Positions 8,617 through 18,152 of a stretch of 53,958 bases of DNA are shown piece by piece. The DNA comes from CAZEDU01 sp964511185 (GTDB lineage: Bacteria > Myxococcota > Myxococcia > Myxococcales > Myxococcaceae), in assembly GCA_964511185.1 (NCBI GenBank), contig CAZEDU010000019.1:1-53958 (forward strand), given 5' to 3'. The position numbers and the translations under genes were made by a program. How positions within the stretch are numbered: position 1 is the first letter of the stretch; every line of letters begins with the position of its first letter. The notes below the pieces were generated by a model. That model saw nothing but the letters and a program-made list of their open reading frames with translations. It was not told where the DNA came from and searched no databases.

Positions 8617-8703
8617 AAGCGACCCTCTGCGGAAAATGCGACTCCCCCTTCGGCTTATAGTCCCAGGGCACCACGCCCGAAAAGAAAGCACTGCAGCGGC
8701 GCG

Positions 8704-10272
8704 CTACTTTTCCATGAACTGGGCCGCGGGTTGAACCGCGACGCCCTGCGGAGAGAGCGGCACCGCGAACGCGCCGATGCGCTTGTCTTCCTCCAGGACC
8801 TCGGGCGATTTGGGCGTGGGGTAGGTGACCGCCGCGGTCGCCCCGGAGGCGAGCTTCTCCGCGAGCGCCTTCGCGTCCTTGGCGACGAAGACGAAGTTGA
8901 GCTTGTCCGGCGTCAGGTGTCGGCGGGCGGCCGCCTGCACCTGCTCGGGGGTGAAGCCCGCGAGCGCCTTGCGGTACTCCTCGAGGAAGTTGGGCGTGCC
9001 GTAGAACAGCGAGTCGACGGCCCAGCCCAGGCGGCGCTCGTCGGTCTGCTCCCACAGGCGCGTGTAGCCGATGAGGAAGCCGCGCGCGGTCTCGAACTTC
9101 TCTTGCGGGAGCGGCCGCTCGAGCAGCTCGTTCAAGAAGTGGAGCGCGCCCTTCGTGGCGAAGACGGCGTTCTGCGGCTCGACCGGGCGAATCCAGATGG
9201 AGAAGTCCTGGGTCGAGCGGGCCACGTTGACGCGCGGGAGCGTGCTCCAGCCCTCCTGGTGGAAGTGCTCGGCGTAGGCGTAGTCGCCGTAGTTGAAGCC
9301 GCGCTTCTCGCGCAGCTCGGTGAACAAGACGCCGTGGAACTGGCGGTGCTCGCCCAGGTACGAGAGCGCGAACGCGACGGGGAAGAAGTCCGGGTCGCCG
9401 CGGCGCAGGCCGTAGGTGTAGCCCATGGAGATGGCGGTGGAGAGCGAGTCCTTCTCCAAGAGGAGCGCGTGGTTCCGCACACCCGGGGCGGCGGGGAGCT
9501 CGACGCGCGGGGCGCCCGTTTCGGGCAGCGCGGCCAGGCGGGCCTTCACCTTCTTTTCGAGGGCGGCGGAGACCTCGCCGGCCAGGCCGATGACCAGGCG
9601 GTCCTGGGTGAAGACCGCCTTCCAGTGCTCCTTCACGTCGTCGAGCGTGATGGCGGAGAGCCCGGCCACGGTGCCGCCGGTGAAGTGACCGTAGGGGTGA
9701 TTCGGGTAGAGCAGCGCGTCGAGCGCGACTTTCCCGAGCTCTTCGTCGTTCTGCCCGCGCAGGTTGTTGCGGACGTTGTTGATGGCGTCGGTGCGCAGCC
9801 GCTCGAGCTCCTTCTCGTCGAAGCGCGGCGCGAGCAGCACGTCGCTGAAGATCTGGAAGAAGCGATCCAGGTTGTCCTTGTGGACGCGGCCGGCGAACAC
9901 CGTGAACTCCTTGTCGGTGCTGGCCGACAGCTCGGCGGCCATCGGGTAGAGCGCCTCGATGAGCTGCGACGAGGTGAGCTCCCGGGTGCCGCCTTCCGCC
10001 ATCAGCGAGGCGGTGAGCGCGGTGAGGCCCTCTTTGCCCTTCGGGTCGTCGATGGCGCCGGTGTGGAAGACGAGGCGGAAGGAGACGATGGGCTTGTTCG
10101 GCACCTGGAGCACGATGGTCTGCATCGGCACCGGCCGGTGGAGCGGCCGCCACGGAATCGGCTCGGCGGAAGGCGCCGGGCCGCGCGCGGCGGCCTGCTC
10201 GTCGGCGCGCGTGGCCTTCTTTCCGGAGGCGCACGCGGTGAGGAACGCGAGGAGAAGGGCGGCGCGCTTCAT
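8704..10272 (-). CDS. M16-family peptidase-like protein, non-catalytic subunit, lipoprotein
   Basis: 522 residues with a lipoprotein signal (LLLAFLTACASG). The rest follows the M16 (insulinase/mitochondrial processing peptidase) fold with the paired homologous halves, but the zinc-binding HxxEH is absent. The equivalent stretch reads EGLTALTASLMAEGGT. The partner gene just upstream retains the motif, and the two overlap by 4 bp (ATGA), so they probably form an active/inactive heterodimer like processing peptidase alpha and beta. The anchor suggests a periplasmic or envelope location. Substrate unknown. Confidence 0.9.
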   Translation of the reverse strand: MKRAALLLAFLTACASGKKATRADEQAAARGPAPSAEPIPWRPLHRPVPMQTIVLQVPNKPIVSFRLVFHTGAIDDPKGKEGLTALTASLMAEGGTRELTSSQLIEALYPMAAELSASTDKEFTVFAGRVHKDNLDRFFQIFSDVLLAPRFDEKELERLRTDAINNVRNNLRGQNDEELGKVALDALLYPNHPYGHFTGGTVAGLSAITLDDVKEHWKAVFTQDRLVIGLAGEVSAALEKKVKARLAALPETGAPRVELPAAPGVRNHALLLEKDSLSTAISMGYTYGLRRGDPDFFPVAFALSYLGEHRQFHGVLFTELREKRGFNYGDYAYAEHFHQEGWSTLPRVNVARSTQDFSIWIRPVEPQNAVFATKGALHFLNELLERPLPQEKFETARGFLIGYTRLWEQTDERRLGWAVDSLFYGTPNFLEEYRKALAGFTPEQVQAAARRHLTPDKLNFVFVAKDAKALAEKLASGATAAVTYPTPKSPEVLEEDKRIGAFAVPLSPQGVAVQPAAQFMEK

Positions 10273-11621
10273 GGGGCACCTCCGGCGGGCTTCGGGCTCA
10301 AGGTGAGCACCGTGCGGTTGGTGGTGACGAGGTGCTTCTTGGCGAAGGCCACGAGCTGCTCGGGCTTCACCTGGGACATCGAGCGGTAGAACAGGTCGAG
10401 CGCGTTGGGCTGCCCGAGCACGCCGGCGTAGTACGCGAGCTGCAGCGCGACCTGATCCGGCGTCTCCAGGGACATGAGCAGGCCGTAGCGGAGGTTGTCC
10501 TTCACCGCCTGCACGCGCTTCTTGTCGACCTTGCCTGACGCGAGCTCTCGAACGGCGGCGTCCATCGCCTGGCGCACCTCATCGCGGTGCTTCTCGTCCT
10601 TGAGCGTGGCGATGATGGTGAAGAGCGTGGGGTCGCGGTGGTCGCCGTAGCCGGACGAGACCGACTCCGCGAGCTGCTTCTCGAGCACCAGGCTCCGGTA
10701 GAGCGGGCTGGTGGGGCCGGCCAAGTACGCCGCGAGCACGTTCTGGATCGCGCCGTCGAGCGTCTGGAGCGAGGCCTGGGGCGTGTGCCACGCGTAGAGC
10801 ACGCGCGGCAGCGTGACGCCCGGCCAGTCGATGTGCACCGAGCGCTCGGAGGTCTGCGGCGGCTCGCGCGGCACCTCGACGTTGGCGGCCTTGCCTTCCC
10901 ACGCGCCGTAGCGCTGGCGGATCCACTCCATGGCCTTCGCGTCGTCGAAGTCGCCGACGATGAAGATCATCACGTTGTCGGGCGTGTACCAGCGCTTGAA
11001 GAACTGCTTCGAGTACTCGTAGCGCGTCGGCATCAACTGGATGTCTTCGTAGAAGCCCAGCGTGGTGTGCCGATAGGTGTGGGTGGTGAAGGCGGTGGCG
11101 CCGAGCGCCTCTTCCATCTTCAGGCCCGGGTTCGCGGCGCTCTTGTGGTACTCGCCCAGGACCGCCTTCGCCTCGGTCTGGAAGGTCTGCTCCGAGAAGG
11201 CCAGGTTGCGGAAGCGGTCGGCCTCGAGCTCGATGAGCTTCTCCAGGCCCGAGGTCGGGCCCGTCACGTGGTAGACGGTGATGTCGTCGCTGGTGAAGGC
11301 GTTCTCGTGAAAGCCCAGGCGGCCGAGCAGCGCGTCGCGGGTGCCTTCCGGCCACGCCTGGGTGCCCTTGAACATCACGTGCTCGAAGAAGTGGGCGAAG
11401 CCCGTGTGGCCCGGCTCCACCTCGTTGCGCGAGCCCACGCGGACCGCGGAATAGAAGGAGACGATGCCCGGCGCGCTGAAGGGGATGCGGGTGACCGACA
11501 GCCCGTTGGGCAGGACGGTCGTCTTCATCGGGTAAGGGAAGAACGGCTTGGCTTTTTGGGCCAAGGCCGGCGCGGCCAGAAGCAGCGCGCCGGCGAAGAG
11601 GGCCAAGGTCGAGCGTCGCAT
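10269..11621 (-). CDS. M16-family zinc metallopeptidase, catalytic subunit
   Basis: 450 residues with a cleavable signal peptide (MRRSTLALFAGALLLAAPALAQ). The inverted zinc motif HFFEH (77-81) is present in the context TGFAHFFEHVMFKG, with a downstream acidic region (LIELEADRFRNL) that supplies the third zinc ligand in the family. The C-terminal half matches the M16 inactive-domain fold. It is the first gene of a two-gene unit with the non-catalytic partner. The intergenic region upstream holds the tmRNA promoter on the other strand. Confidence 0.92.
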   Translation of the reverse strand: MRRSTLALFAGALLLAAPALAQKAKPFFPYPMKTTVLPNGLSVTRIPFSAPGIVSFYSAVRVGSRNEVEPGHTGFAHFFEHVMFKGTQAWPEGTRDALLGRLGFHENAFTSDDITVYHVTGPTSGLEKLIELEADRFRNLAFSEQTFQTEAKAVLGEYHKSAANPGLKMEEALGATAFTTHTYRHTTLGFYEDIQLMPTRYEYSKQFFKRWYTPDNVMIFIVGDFDDAKAMEWIRQRYGAWEGKAANVEVPREPPQTSERSVHIDWPGVTLPRVLYAWHTPQASLQTLDGAIQNVLAAYLAGPTSPLYRSLVLEKQLAESVSSGYGDHRDPTLFTIIATLKDEKHRDEVRQAMDAAVRELASGKVDKKRVQAVKDNLRYGLLMSLETPDQVALQLAYYAGVLGQPNALDLFYRSMSQVKPEQLVAFAKKHLVTTNRTVLTLSPKPAGGAP

Positions 11622-11756
11622 AACCCTCGTTCAACACAGGGCTTTCCGGCCAGCAAGTCCTTTTGCTGGTTCGCGGACACCGAGCGCGTACCAGTGGACA
11701 CGCGCGCGTCGTGAGGGAGCCGGGCGAGCAGGTGCTTGGCCGTTGGGCGGGCTCGG

Positions 11757-11784
11757 TTGACCCAAGAGGCTCGGCCGTTACACT
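11757..11784 (+). promoter_or_regulatory. Sigma-70-type promoter of the tmRNA gene
   Basis: TTGACC (11757-11762) and TACACT (11779-11784) are separated by 16 bp. Transcription would begin around 11790, just ahead of the mature tmRNA 5' end at 11803. The match is good by inspection and has the right position and strand. Confidence 0.7.
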
Positions 11785-11802
11785 GTGTTCATTCGTAGGA
11801 AA

Positions 11803-12163
11803 GGGGGCGACCTGGTTTCGACGGGGGCAAAGAAGTCCCAGACGCGTGTCGAGCTGGCTCACAAGCTCGTAAATTCAAGAGAGCAAAGCACAAAAGCCAA
11901 CGACAACGTTGAGCTCGCGCTGGCTGCTTAAACCAGCTTAAGCGCGCGGTCTTCCAGCCTTCCGCCCGTGGGGCCGGGTAAGACCGTCATTGAGCGGGCT
12001 GGCTGATCACCCGGCCTGGAGGGTGATTGGCGAGACTTTCCAGGACCGGTTGAGCGAAATCCCGTCCGTGGGAGCTCGAGCAACCTAAACAGAACGCGGA
12101 CTACACACGTAGGGTCGAAGGACGGAAGGCTTCCGGACGCGGGTTCGATTCCCGCCGCCTCCA
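11803..12163 (+). ncRNA. ssrA: tmRNA (transfer-messenger RNA)
   Basis: The 5' end GGGGGCGACCTGGTTTCGAC and the 3' end GGGTTCGATTCCCGCCGCCT form the tRNA-like domain: the acceptor strand GGGGGCG pairs with CGCCTCC (one G-U pair), followed by the discriminator A. The 3' CCA appears not to be encoded, so it would be added post-transcriptionally. The tag reading frame (resume codon GCC at 11896, stop TAA at 11929-11931) encodes ANDNVELALAA, a typical proteolysis tag. The RNA acts with SmpB to rescue stalled ribosomes. The gene is about 361 nt and is flanked by its own promoter and terminator. Confidence 0.97.
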
Positions 12164-12173
12164 AGTTGATCTC

Positions 12174-12206
12174 GCCCGCAGCCTCGACAGGCTGCGGGCT
12201 TTTTTT
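12174..12206 (+). terminator. Intrinsic terminator after tmRNA
   Basis: A perfect 10-bp stem GCCCGCAGCC / GGCTGCGGGC with a 6-nt loop (TCGACA) is followed by seven Ts. It lies 10 bp after the tmRNA 3' end on the same strand. Confidence 0.95.
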
Positions 12207-12299
12207 ATCGCCCGTCGTGACGGCTCTTTCGGCCGATCGATCAGCCCGTCGGGCTCCCTGCATCTACCTGCCGAGGAACTGACGAGGGGAGCTTTGGCG

Positions 12300-15200
12300 A
12301 TGTCGCTTGGGCGAACGTGTTTCGCGGTGGCGGTCGTGTGTCTTCTGAACGCGTGCAGGGGCTCGACTCCGCCGCGGATCGACGCGAGCAACGCGCCGCC
12401 TGTCTTGGGCGCGCTGGATCCGGTATCGGTGAAGGAGGGGGAGACGCTCCAGGTGACGCTCTCCGCGACGGATCCCGAGGGGAGCGAAGTGACCTTCAAG
12501 CTCGTCGCGGCGCCTGCCTTCGCGCACCTGGACGGGGCGGTGTTGACCCTGGCGCCTGGGGACTCGGACGCGGGCGAGTACACGGTGACGTTCGAGGCGA
12601 GCGATGGTGATCAGACGGCGCCGGGCGCCTTGGCGGTGACGGTGATCGACGCCGCGGACCCGCCGCCGCTCTTGTCCGCGCTCTCGCAGGTGGACACCGA
12701 CGGCCAGGTCGTTGCGCCCGGGGGCGCGGTGGAGAGCGCGCCGGTGCTTCGGGCGCAGGTGGAGGACCCGAAGGACGGAGCGGTTCGCCTGGAGGTCGAG
12801 GTCGTCGAGCTCTCCGCGGAGTTCCAGAGCGTGGCGACGGCGTCCACCGCGCTGGGCCCGGAAGGGCTGCTCTCCGTTCCGCTCGCGACGCTCGAGCCGG
12901 GTGTCTACAAGTGGCAGGCGCGCGCGCTCGACGCGGCGGGCCGCTCCAGCGCGTGGGTGCCCTTCGCGGGCGGGGCGGCGGCGTTCGCGGTCGAGCCGGG
13001 GGACATCCACGGGCAGGTGACCATCAACGCCAATGCTCTGGCGACGCGCGATCCCGCCGTCACCTTGAGCATCACGGCGTCGACGACCAGCGGATCGCCC
13101 CTCACCCAGATGTGCTTCTCCAACGACGGGGCGTCGTTCATCGACTGCGGTCCTCCGGTCACGTCCAAGCCGTGGTCCCTGGGCGCCGCGCAAGGCGCTC
13201 GGACCGTCTATGTCCGAGTCGAGGACGCGGTTGGGAACGAGGCGACCCTCACCGGCTCCATCATTCTGGACACGACCCCGCCGCAGATCGGCAGCTTCGC
13301 CATCAACGGCGGCGCCGCGGCCACGGGCTCGAGGGGCGTGATTCTCACGTGGAGCGCGACGGACGCGGTCTCGGGGATCGCCGAGTGGTCCGCCTCGAAC
13401 GACAAGGTCGACTTCAGCGTGCTGACGGCGTCCCCGGCGGAGTGGAAGTTGACCGAGCTCGATGGCCAGAAGACCGTCGTCTTCCACGTGGTCGATCTCG
13501 CCGGCAACGAAATGGCCGCGCAGGTGTCGATCCTTCTGGACAGGACCGCTCCCACGGTGACGGCCTTCGTCCTTCACGCGGACGAGCCTTGGACGAACAC
13601 GGCGGCGGTCCAGGCGGTGGTTCAAGCAGAGGACGGGACGGGGACGGGCCCGGCGATCATCTGCGTGGCGGGCGACGTGGTGCCGGGCTGCACGCCCTTC
13701 GGAGCGGGAGAGCTCACGGTCAGCTTGAGCCCGGGCGACGGCCCGAAGAGCGTCGAGGTGACGGTGAAGGACGGCGTGGGCAACGTCTCCGATCCTGCGA
13801 CGGACCTCATCTCGGTGGACACCGTGCCTCCGGTGCTCACGGCCCTTTTGATCAACGGTGATCAGCCGGCCACTTCGAGCCCGACGGTGGAGCTCAAGTC
13901 GACGGCCTCCGACAACCCGGGCGGATCCAAGATCGCCCGAATCGAATGCCGCACGGGCTCGGGCAACTTCCGCGGACCGGAGCTCTACGCCAGCCCGCTC
14001 TCTTTTTTGCTGGACACGCCGGAGGGCACCGCGACGGTGACCTGCCGCGTCTACGACAGCGCGGGGAACGTGAGCGCGGAGCTCAGCGACTCGATCCTGC
14101 TCGACCAGACGCCCCCCGAGCTGTCCCTCTCCATCAACGCGGGCGCCGCCTATGCGAACACGCTCCCGCTCAGCGTGGCGTTGACGGCCATCGAGATGGG
14201 GAGCGGTCCGTCGAAGGTGTGTCTGAAAGACGTCGCGGTGGCCGCTCCGCCGCCCGCGAAGCCCGCAGCGAATGACGCCTGCTTTCAGCCCTTCAGCGCC
14301 ACCGCGAGCTACTCGGTGGGCGCGCCCGGCAACCGCCGCGTCTATGGGTGGCTCTTGGACCACGCGGGCAACGTGGGGCCCGCCGCGACCTACGACATCT
14401 GGTACGACGCGATCGCTCCGCTCATCCCGGGAACGCCGGTCGTGGCGCCGCTGCACCGGAGCTTGTCCGTGACGTTCACCAACTCGACGGACGGCAGCTC
14501 GGGCATCGAAGGGTTCGAGGTGGGACTTTCCTCCGCCGCGGCTGGCCCTTTCGAGTTCGGCCCGGTGGTGCCGCCAGGGGTGGGCTCGACCTCGACCACA
14601 GTGATCGCGCCCAACGGTGTCCCCTCGTACGTGGTCGTCCGCGCGGTCGACAAGGCGGGCAACCGGAGCAACCCCACCAGCGCGGTGGCGGGAACGGCCC
14701 GCTATCCGTTTGTGCACCAGGGGCGCCAACCTTCGTCTTCTGATCTGTTCGCGACGGCGTACGTGCCTGGTGCTTCGGCGCGTTGGCTCATCGGGGGGAC
14801 GTTCGGCGCCCTGTACGGCTCGACGGACGGGTTCAGCGCGTTCAGCCGCGTGGACCCGATGCACGACGTCGCGGCGCGCAGCCTCTTCGTCGACGCGTCG
14901 GGCGACGTCTGGATGGCCGGCGACAACGGCAACATCGCCGTGAGCATGGACAACGGCGTCACCTTCATGCGGCTGCCGAACGCCGACGTCGGGAAGAGCG
15001 ACCTGCTCGGGCTCACCTTCGCCGGGAACACCGGCAGCCCTCTGGCGACCAGCTGGTACGTGGCGGTCGGGTGGGGAGGGAAGATCGTCCGCGGAGGCAG
15101 CACGCCCTTGAGCGCGCTGCCCAGCTTCGCGCCGGTGAGCTCCGGGACGACGAAGCCGCTGCGGAGCGTCGCGCGATGCTCCAGCGCGGGCGTGTGCAGC

Positions 15201-16573
15201 GGCGGCGGAGTGCTCGTGGCGGTCGGCGGCGCGGGGGCGATGCTGCGCTCGACCGACCACGGGGCCTCCTGGACCGTGCTGACGCCTCCCGCCGGGTACG
15301 AAGGCGTGGAGTTCACGAGCGTGGTCGCGTTCCCCAACTCGGACATCCTGTTCGTTGGGGGCTCGGCGCCCTCTGGAAGGGGATCGCTCCTGCGCTCGTC
15401 GACCGGCGGCGCGACCTGGACGGAGGTGACGAACCCCAGCTTCTTGGACTTGCCGCTGGTGACGTCGCTGGCCGCGGCGGGGACCGATCTCTGGATCGCC
15501 GGCGCGACGCCTCTGCCGACCCTCATCCGGTTGAACGGCACGGTCCGCACGAACCAGGTGCTGCCGGCGGGGTCCTTGGGCTCCCTGGAGAGCGTGCATG
15601 CGCGCTCGGCGACGGAGCTCGTCGCGGCGGGGCGCAACGGCGAGCTGCTCCACACCACGAACGCGAGCACCTGGGTCCGGAAGACCACGGGCGTCACGTC
15701 GGCGTTGAACGCCGTGTCCATGCCTCCGACGTTCAATGGGAGCCTCTGGGCGGTGGGCGGCGGCGGCCTCATCGTCGCCACCACGGACGTCGGGAACACC
15801 TGGACCGTGCAGGGCGCGGGCGTCACCTCCAGCGCGCTCCACTCGGTCTCCTTGGTGGACACCAACCTCAGGCCTCGGGCGCATTCGGGTTCGCGGTGGG
15901 CGCGTCGGGGGTGATCCTCAAGACGACGAACGGCGGCGGGACGTGGACCGTCGACGCGCAGTCGGGAAGCGTGAACGTCTCGCTGGAGGAGGTTCGCTGC
16001 CGCTCGACGACGGCGTGCCTCGCCGTGGGGGCGAGCTCCACGGTGCTGACGTGGGATGGCCTGTCGTGGGCGCAGACGTCCGGGGGCGGGACCAAGGGGT
16101 TCGAATCGGTGACGACGTACACCTCGGCGAGCGGCACGCGCGCGGTCGTCGTCGGGCTCGGGGGCGCGCTGCGCACGCTCACCGGCGCCACGTGGACAGA
16201 TCAGGCGAACATCTCCACGCACGACTTCCACGCGGTGGCGCACAAGTCCGACGGCGCGGGCACCGTCATCGCCGTGGGGAGCGCCGGCGCCATCTTCAAG
16301 TCGACGAACCACGGCGTGGGCTTCACGGCGAAGGGCTCGGGGACGACGGCCGTCTTGAGCGGCGTGGCGCACCAGGCCGGCACGGGCACCTGGTACGTCG
16401 TCGGCGCTGCGGGCGTCGCGCTCAAGTCGGTGGACGACGGTGAGACGTGGACGCGGCTCGTCACCTCCGCGCAGCACGCCCTCGCGGGCGTGGCGGTGGG
16501 CAACGTCAACGGACGCGTGTGGATGGTGGGCAACCGCGGGACGATCCTCTACTCGTCGGTCGCGGGCGAGTGA
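12300..16573 (+). CDS. Large surface lipoprotein: Ig-like repeats plus YCF48/BNR-type repeats (apparent frameshift)
   Basis: The protein would be about 1424 residues. It has a lipobox (LLNACRG) at the N-terminus, followed by about five to six Ig-like or cadherin-like units that alternate motifs such as ILDTTPPQI, LLDRTAPTV and ILLDQTPPEL (to about residue 800). A C-terminal beta-propeller-like array then carries the repeated NGGGTWT, STDHGASWT and DGETWTRL signatures of YCF48/BNR repeats. The frame beginning at 12300 stops at 15914. From about 15866 the same repeat family continues in the next frame (QASGAFGFAVGASG) to TGA at 16573, so the gene appears whole apart from one missing base near 15861-15869. 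ATG 12300 is chosen because AGGGGA lies 9 bp upstream. Likely role: cell-surface adhesion or sensing; no enzyme motif seen. Confidence 0.8.
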
Positions 16574-16574
16574 G

Positions 16575-17210
16575 TCAGGCGGAGCGCTGCTTGGCCAGCG
16601 ACGCGACGATTCGGTCGATCGAACAGGACCGCGGGCGCTCCTCCCGGTTCGGCGCCCAGCACAGCTCCGCCACGATGCGGTTGGGCGAGGGGATCTGCAC
16701 TTCGAGGCGGAGATCGCGCGCGCCGGAGAGCGCCACCGCGAACGCCGCGCCTGCGCAGTACAAGGGCGCGTAACCGGTGCCCGCCATGACGGGGTAGTCG
16801 AGGATGGCCACGCGCGCCTGGTCCGCCTCCAGCCGCTCCACCGCCACCCGCCCGCGGTCTCGCCAGTAGCGCCAGAGCCCATCCGCGCGCCGCAAGAGGC
16901 GGGCCGGTCCCACCGCGCGGACCAGGAACCGCTGCGCGCGGCCGACGTGGTGTTGAACCATGGCGACCCCGAGCCGGTACATCTCCTGCTCTCCGAGCTG
17001 CTCGTGGAGCGCCAGACAGACGCGCGCGACCATCGCGTCGTCGTACCAGCGGCCCGGGAGGATGCCCGCGTCGAACTCGGCGCGGTGGTGCGGCTCGAGT
17101 CGGCGGGCGCAGCGCTGGACCGGCTCTTCGCCGTGCAGCTCCCGCACCGCGGACAGCAGGTTTCGCAGCATGAGCCCTCGAACGAGGGGCTGTCCGCCCA
17201 ATGCGCTCAC
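16575..17210 (-). CDS. Unknown protein translationally coupled to an AraC-type regulator
   Basis: 211 residues from a GTG at 17210 that overlaps the regulator's stop codon (GTGA). Recognisable segments are VRGLMLRNLLSAV near the N-terminus, WYDDAMVARV, a middle part RAVGPARLLRRADGLWRYW and a C-terminal strand-rich part. The VRGL opening and overall layout faintly recall the myxobacterial TIGR02265/DUF2378 paralogous family, but this is weak. It has no signal or membrane helix. Being co-translated with the regulator, it may sense a ligand or be its direct partner. It converges on the large lipoprotein gene with only one base between the stops. Confidence 0.7.
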   Translation of the reverse strand: MSALGGQPLVRGLMLRNLLSAVRELHGEEPVQRCARRLEPHHRAEFDAGILPGRWYDDAMVARVCLALHEQLGEQEMYRLGVAMVQHHVGRAQRFLVRAVGPARLLRRADGLWRYWRDRGRVAVERLEADQARVAILDYPVMAGTGYAPLYCAGAAFAVALSGARDLRLEVQIPSPNRIVAELCWAPNREERPRSCSIDRIVASLAKQRSA

Positions 17211-18022
17211 GAGGGTTCCAGCGTCGAGTGGCGGGCGCGGAACTCGCTGGGGGAGATGCCGAAGCGCGTGCGGAACACGGAGAAGAAGTGCGCGAGCGAG
17301 TCGTACCCCACGTCGCGGGCGATGGCGCTGACCTTCTGCGTGGTGCGCGCGAGCCGGCTCGCGGCGAGCTCGAGCCGAACGTCGAGCCGCTCGTCCCCGA
17401 AGGTGGTGGCGACGTCGGAGAGCGCGCGCTGCAGGCTGCGCGGGGCGATCGACAGCTGGGCGGCCACGTCCCGGAGCGACCGCCGGGGATCCTCTCCCAC
17501 GACCGCCCGGACCCGCGAGACCAGCCCGAGCGGCGTGAGCTCGCTGTTCACCGCGCTCAGCACCTCGCCGACCCACTCGGGCGAGGGCGAGCCCATGGCC
17601 TCCAACGCCGAGGAGAGAGAGGGGAAGACTTCCCAGGCGAATTGCGGCCGCGCCGCGACGAGGCTGCCGAGCAGGGCGCACTGGGCGACGCCGCTCCCCC
17701 CGACGAGGACGGCCTTCGCCACGCGCGGCGCGTGCTGGACCAACGGCTCGAGCGCGAAGCGGTGGAACGCCGAGAGCGTGTGCTTGTCGCAGCCTTCCGA
17801 CGTGACGCGGGAGAAGTCCATCACCACCGTGTTCGCGCCGCGGCGCTCGGAGACCAGGCGTTCGACCAGCGACGCCACGGGCAGGAGCCCATCGCTGGTG
17901 AGGTTCTTGGGCAACGTGAACCCAACGACTCCTCGAACGGGGTGCCACATCATCGCGTCGCCACCTGACCAGAGCCTCCCGGCGCGTGTGTCCAGCAGCC
18001 GGTCGATCGTCACACGAAGCAT
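17207..18022 (-). CDS. AraC-family transcriptional regulator with STAS-like N-terminal domain
   Basis: 271 residues. The C-terminal part (about 170-265) is an AraC/XylS DNA-binding domain with two helix-turn-helix motifs, including the signature IARDVGYDSLAHFFSVFRTR and FGISPSEFRAR. The N-terminal half (about 30-150) looks like a STAS/anti-sigma-antagonist fold (TVVMDFSRVTSEG), unlike the usual cupin. ATG 18022 has a good site (AGGGGA) upstream. The stop overlaps the next gene's GTG by 4 bp. Direct repeats in the upstream region (18043-18072) are a candidate autoregulatory operator. Confidence 0.88.
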   Translation of the reverse strand: MLRVTIDRLLDTRAGRLWSGGDAMMWHPVRGVVGFTLPKNLTSDGLLPVASLVERLVSERRGANTVVMDFSRVTSEGCDKHTLSAFHRFALEPLVQHAPRVAKAVLVGGSGVAQCALLGSLVAARPQFAWEVFPSLSSALEAMGSPSPEWVGEVLSAVNSELTPLGLVSRVRAVVGEDPRRSLRDVAAQLSIAPRSLQRALSDVATTFGDERLDVRLELAASRLARTTQKVSAIARDVGYDSLAHFFSVFRTRFGISPSEFRARHSTLEPS

Positions 18023-18042
18023 AGGTTCCCCTACGTCGAAAA

Positions 18043-18072
18043 TGCGCCAAACATATACCGATGGTGCGCCAA
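18043..18072. promoter_or_regulatory. Candidate AraC-type operator: two TGCGCCAA repeats 22 bp apart
   Basis: TGCGCCAA occurs at 18043-18050 and again at 18065-18072, start to start 22 bp, i.e. two DNA turns, the geometry used by AraC dimers. A third related half-site in the opposite orientation (TGGCGC, 18091-18096) follows. The region separates the divergent AraC-type regulator and sigma-factor genes, so it could control either. Assignment is by inspection only. Confidence 0.45.
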
Positions 18073-18152
18073 GCCTTGTAAATGAAAGCGTGGCGCTAAA
18101 TCACTCATGTATGTCGTAAGGCCGTCATGGCCGGTCCATAGCATTGCCGTTC

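Noticed and set aside
12264..15884. Open frame of about 1200 codons antisense to the large surface lipoprotein
   Set aside because: Composition is Arg/His/Gly-rich and repeats reflect the plus-strand repeats. No signal or domain; plus strand has lipobox, Ig and YCF48 signatures.
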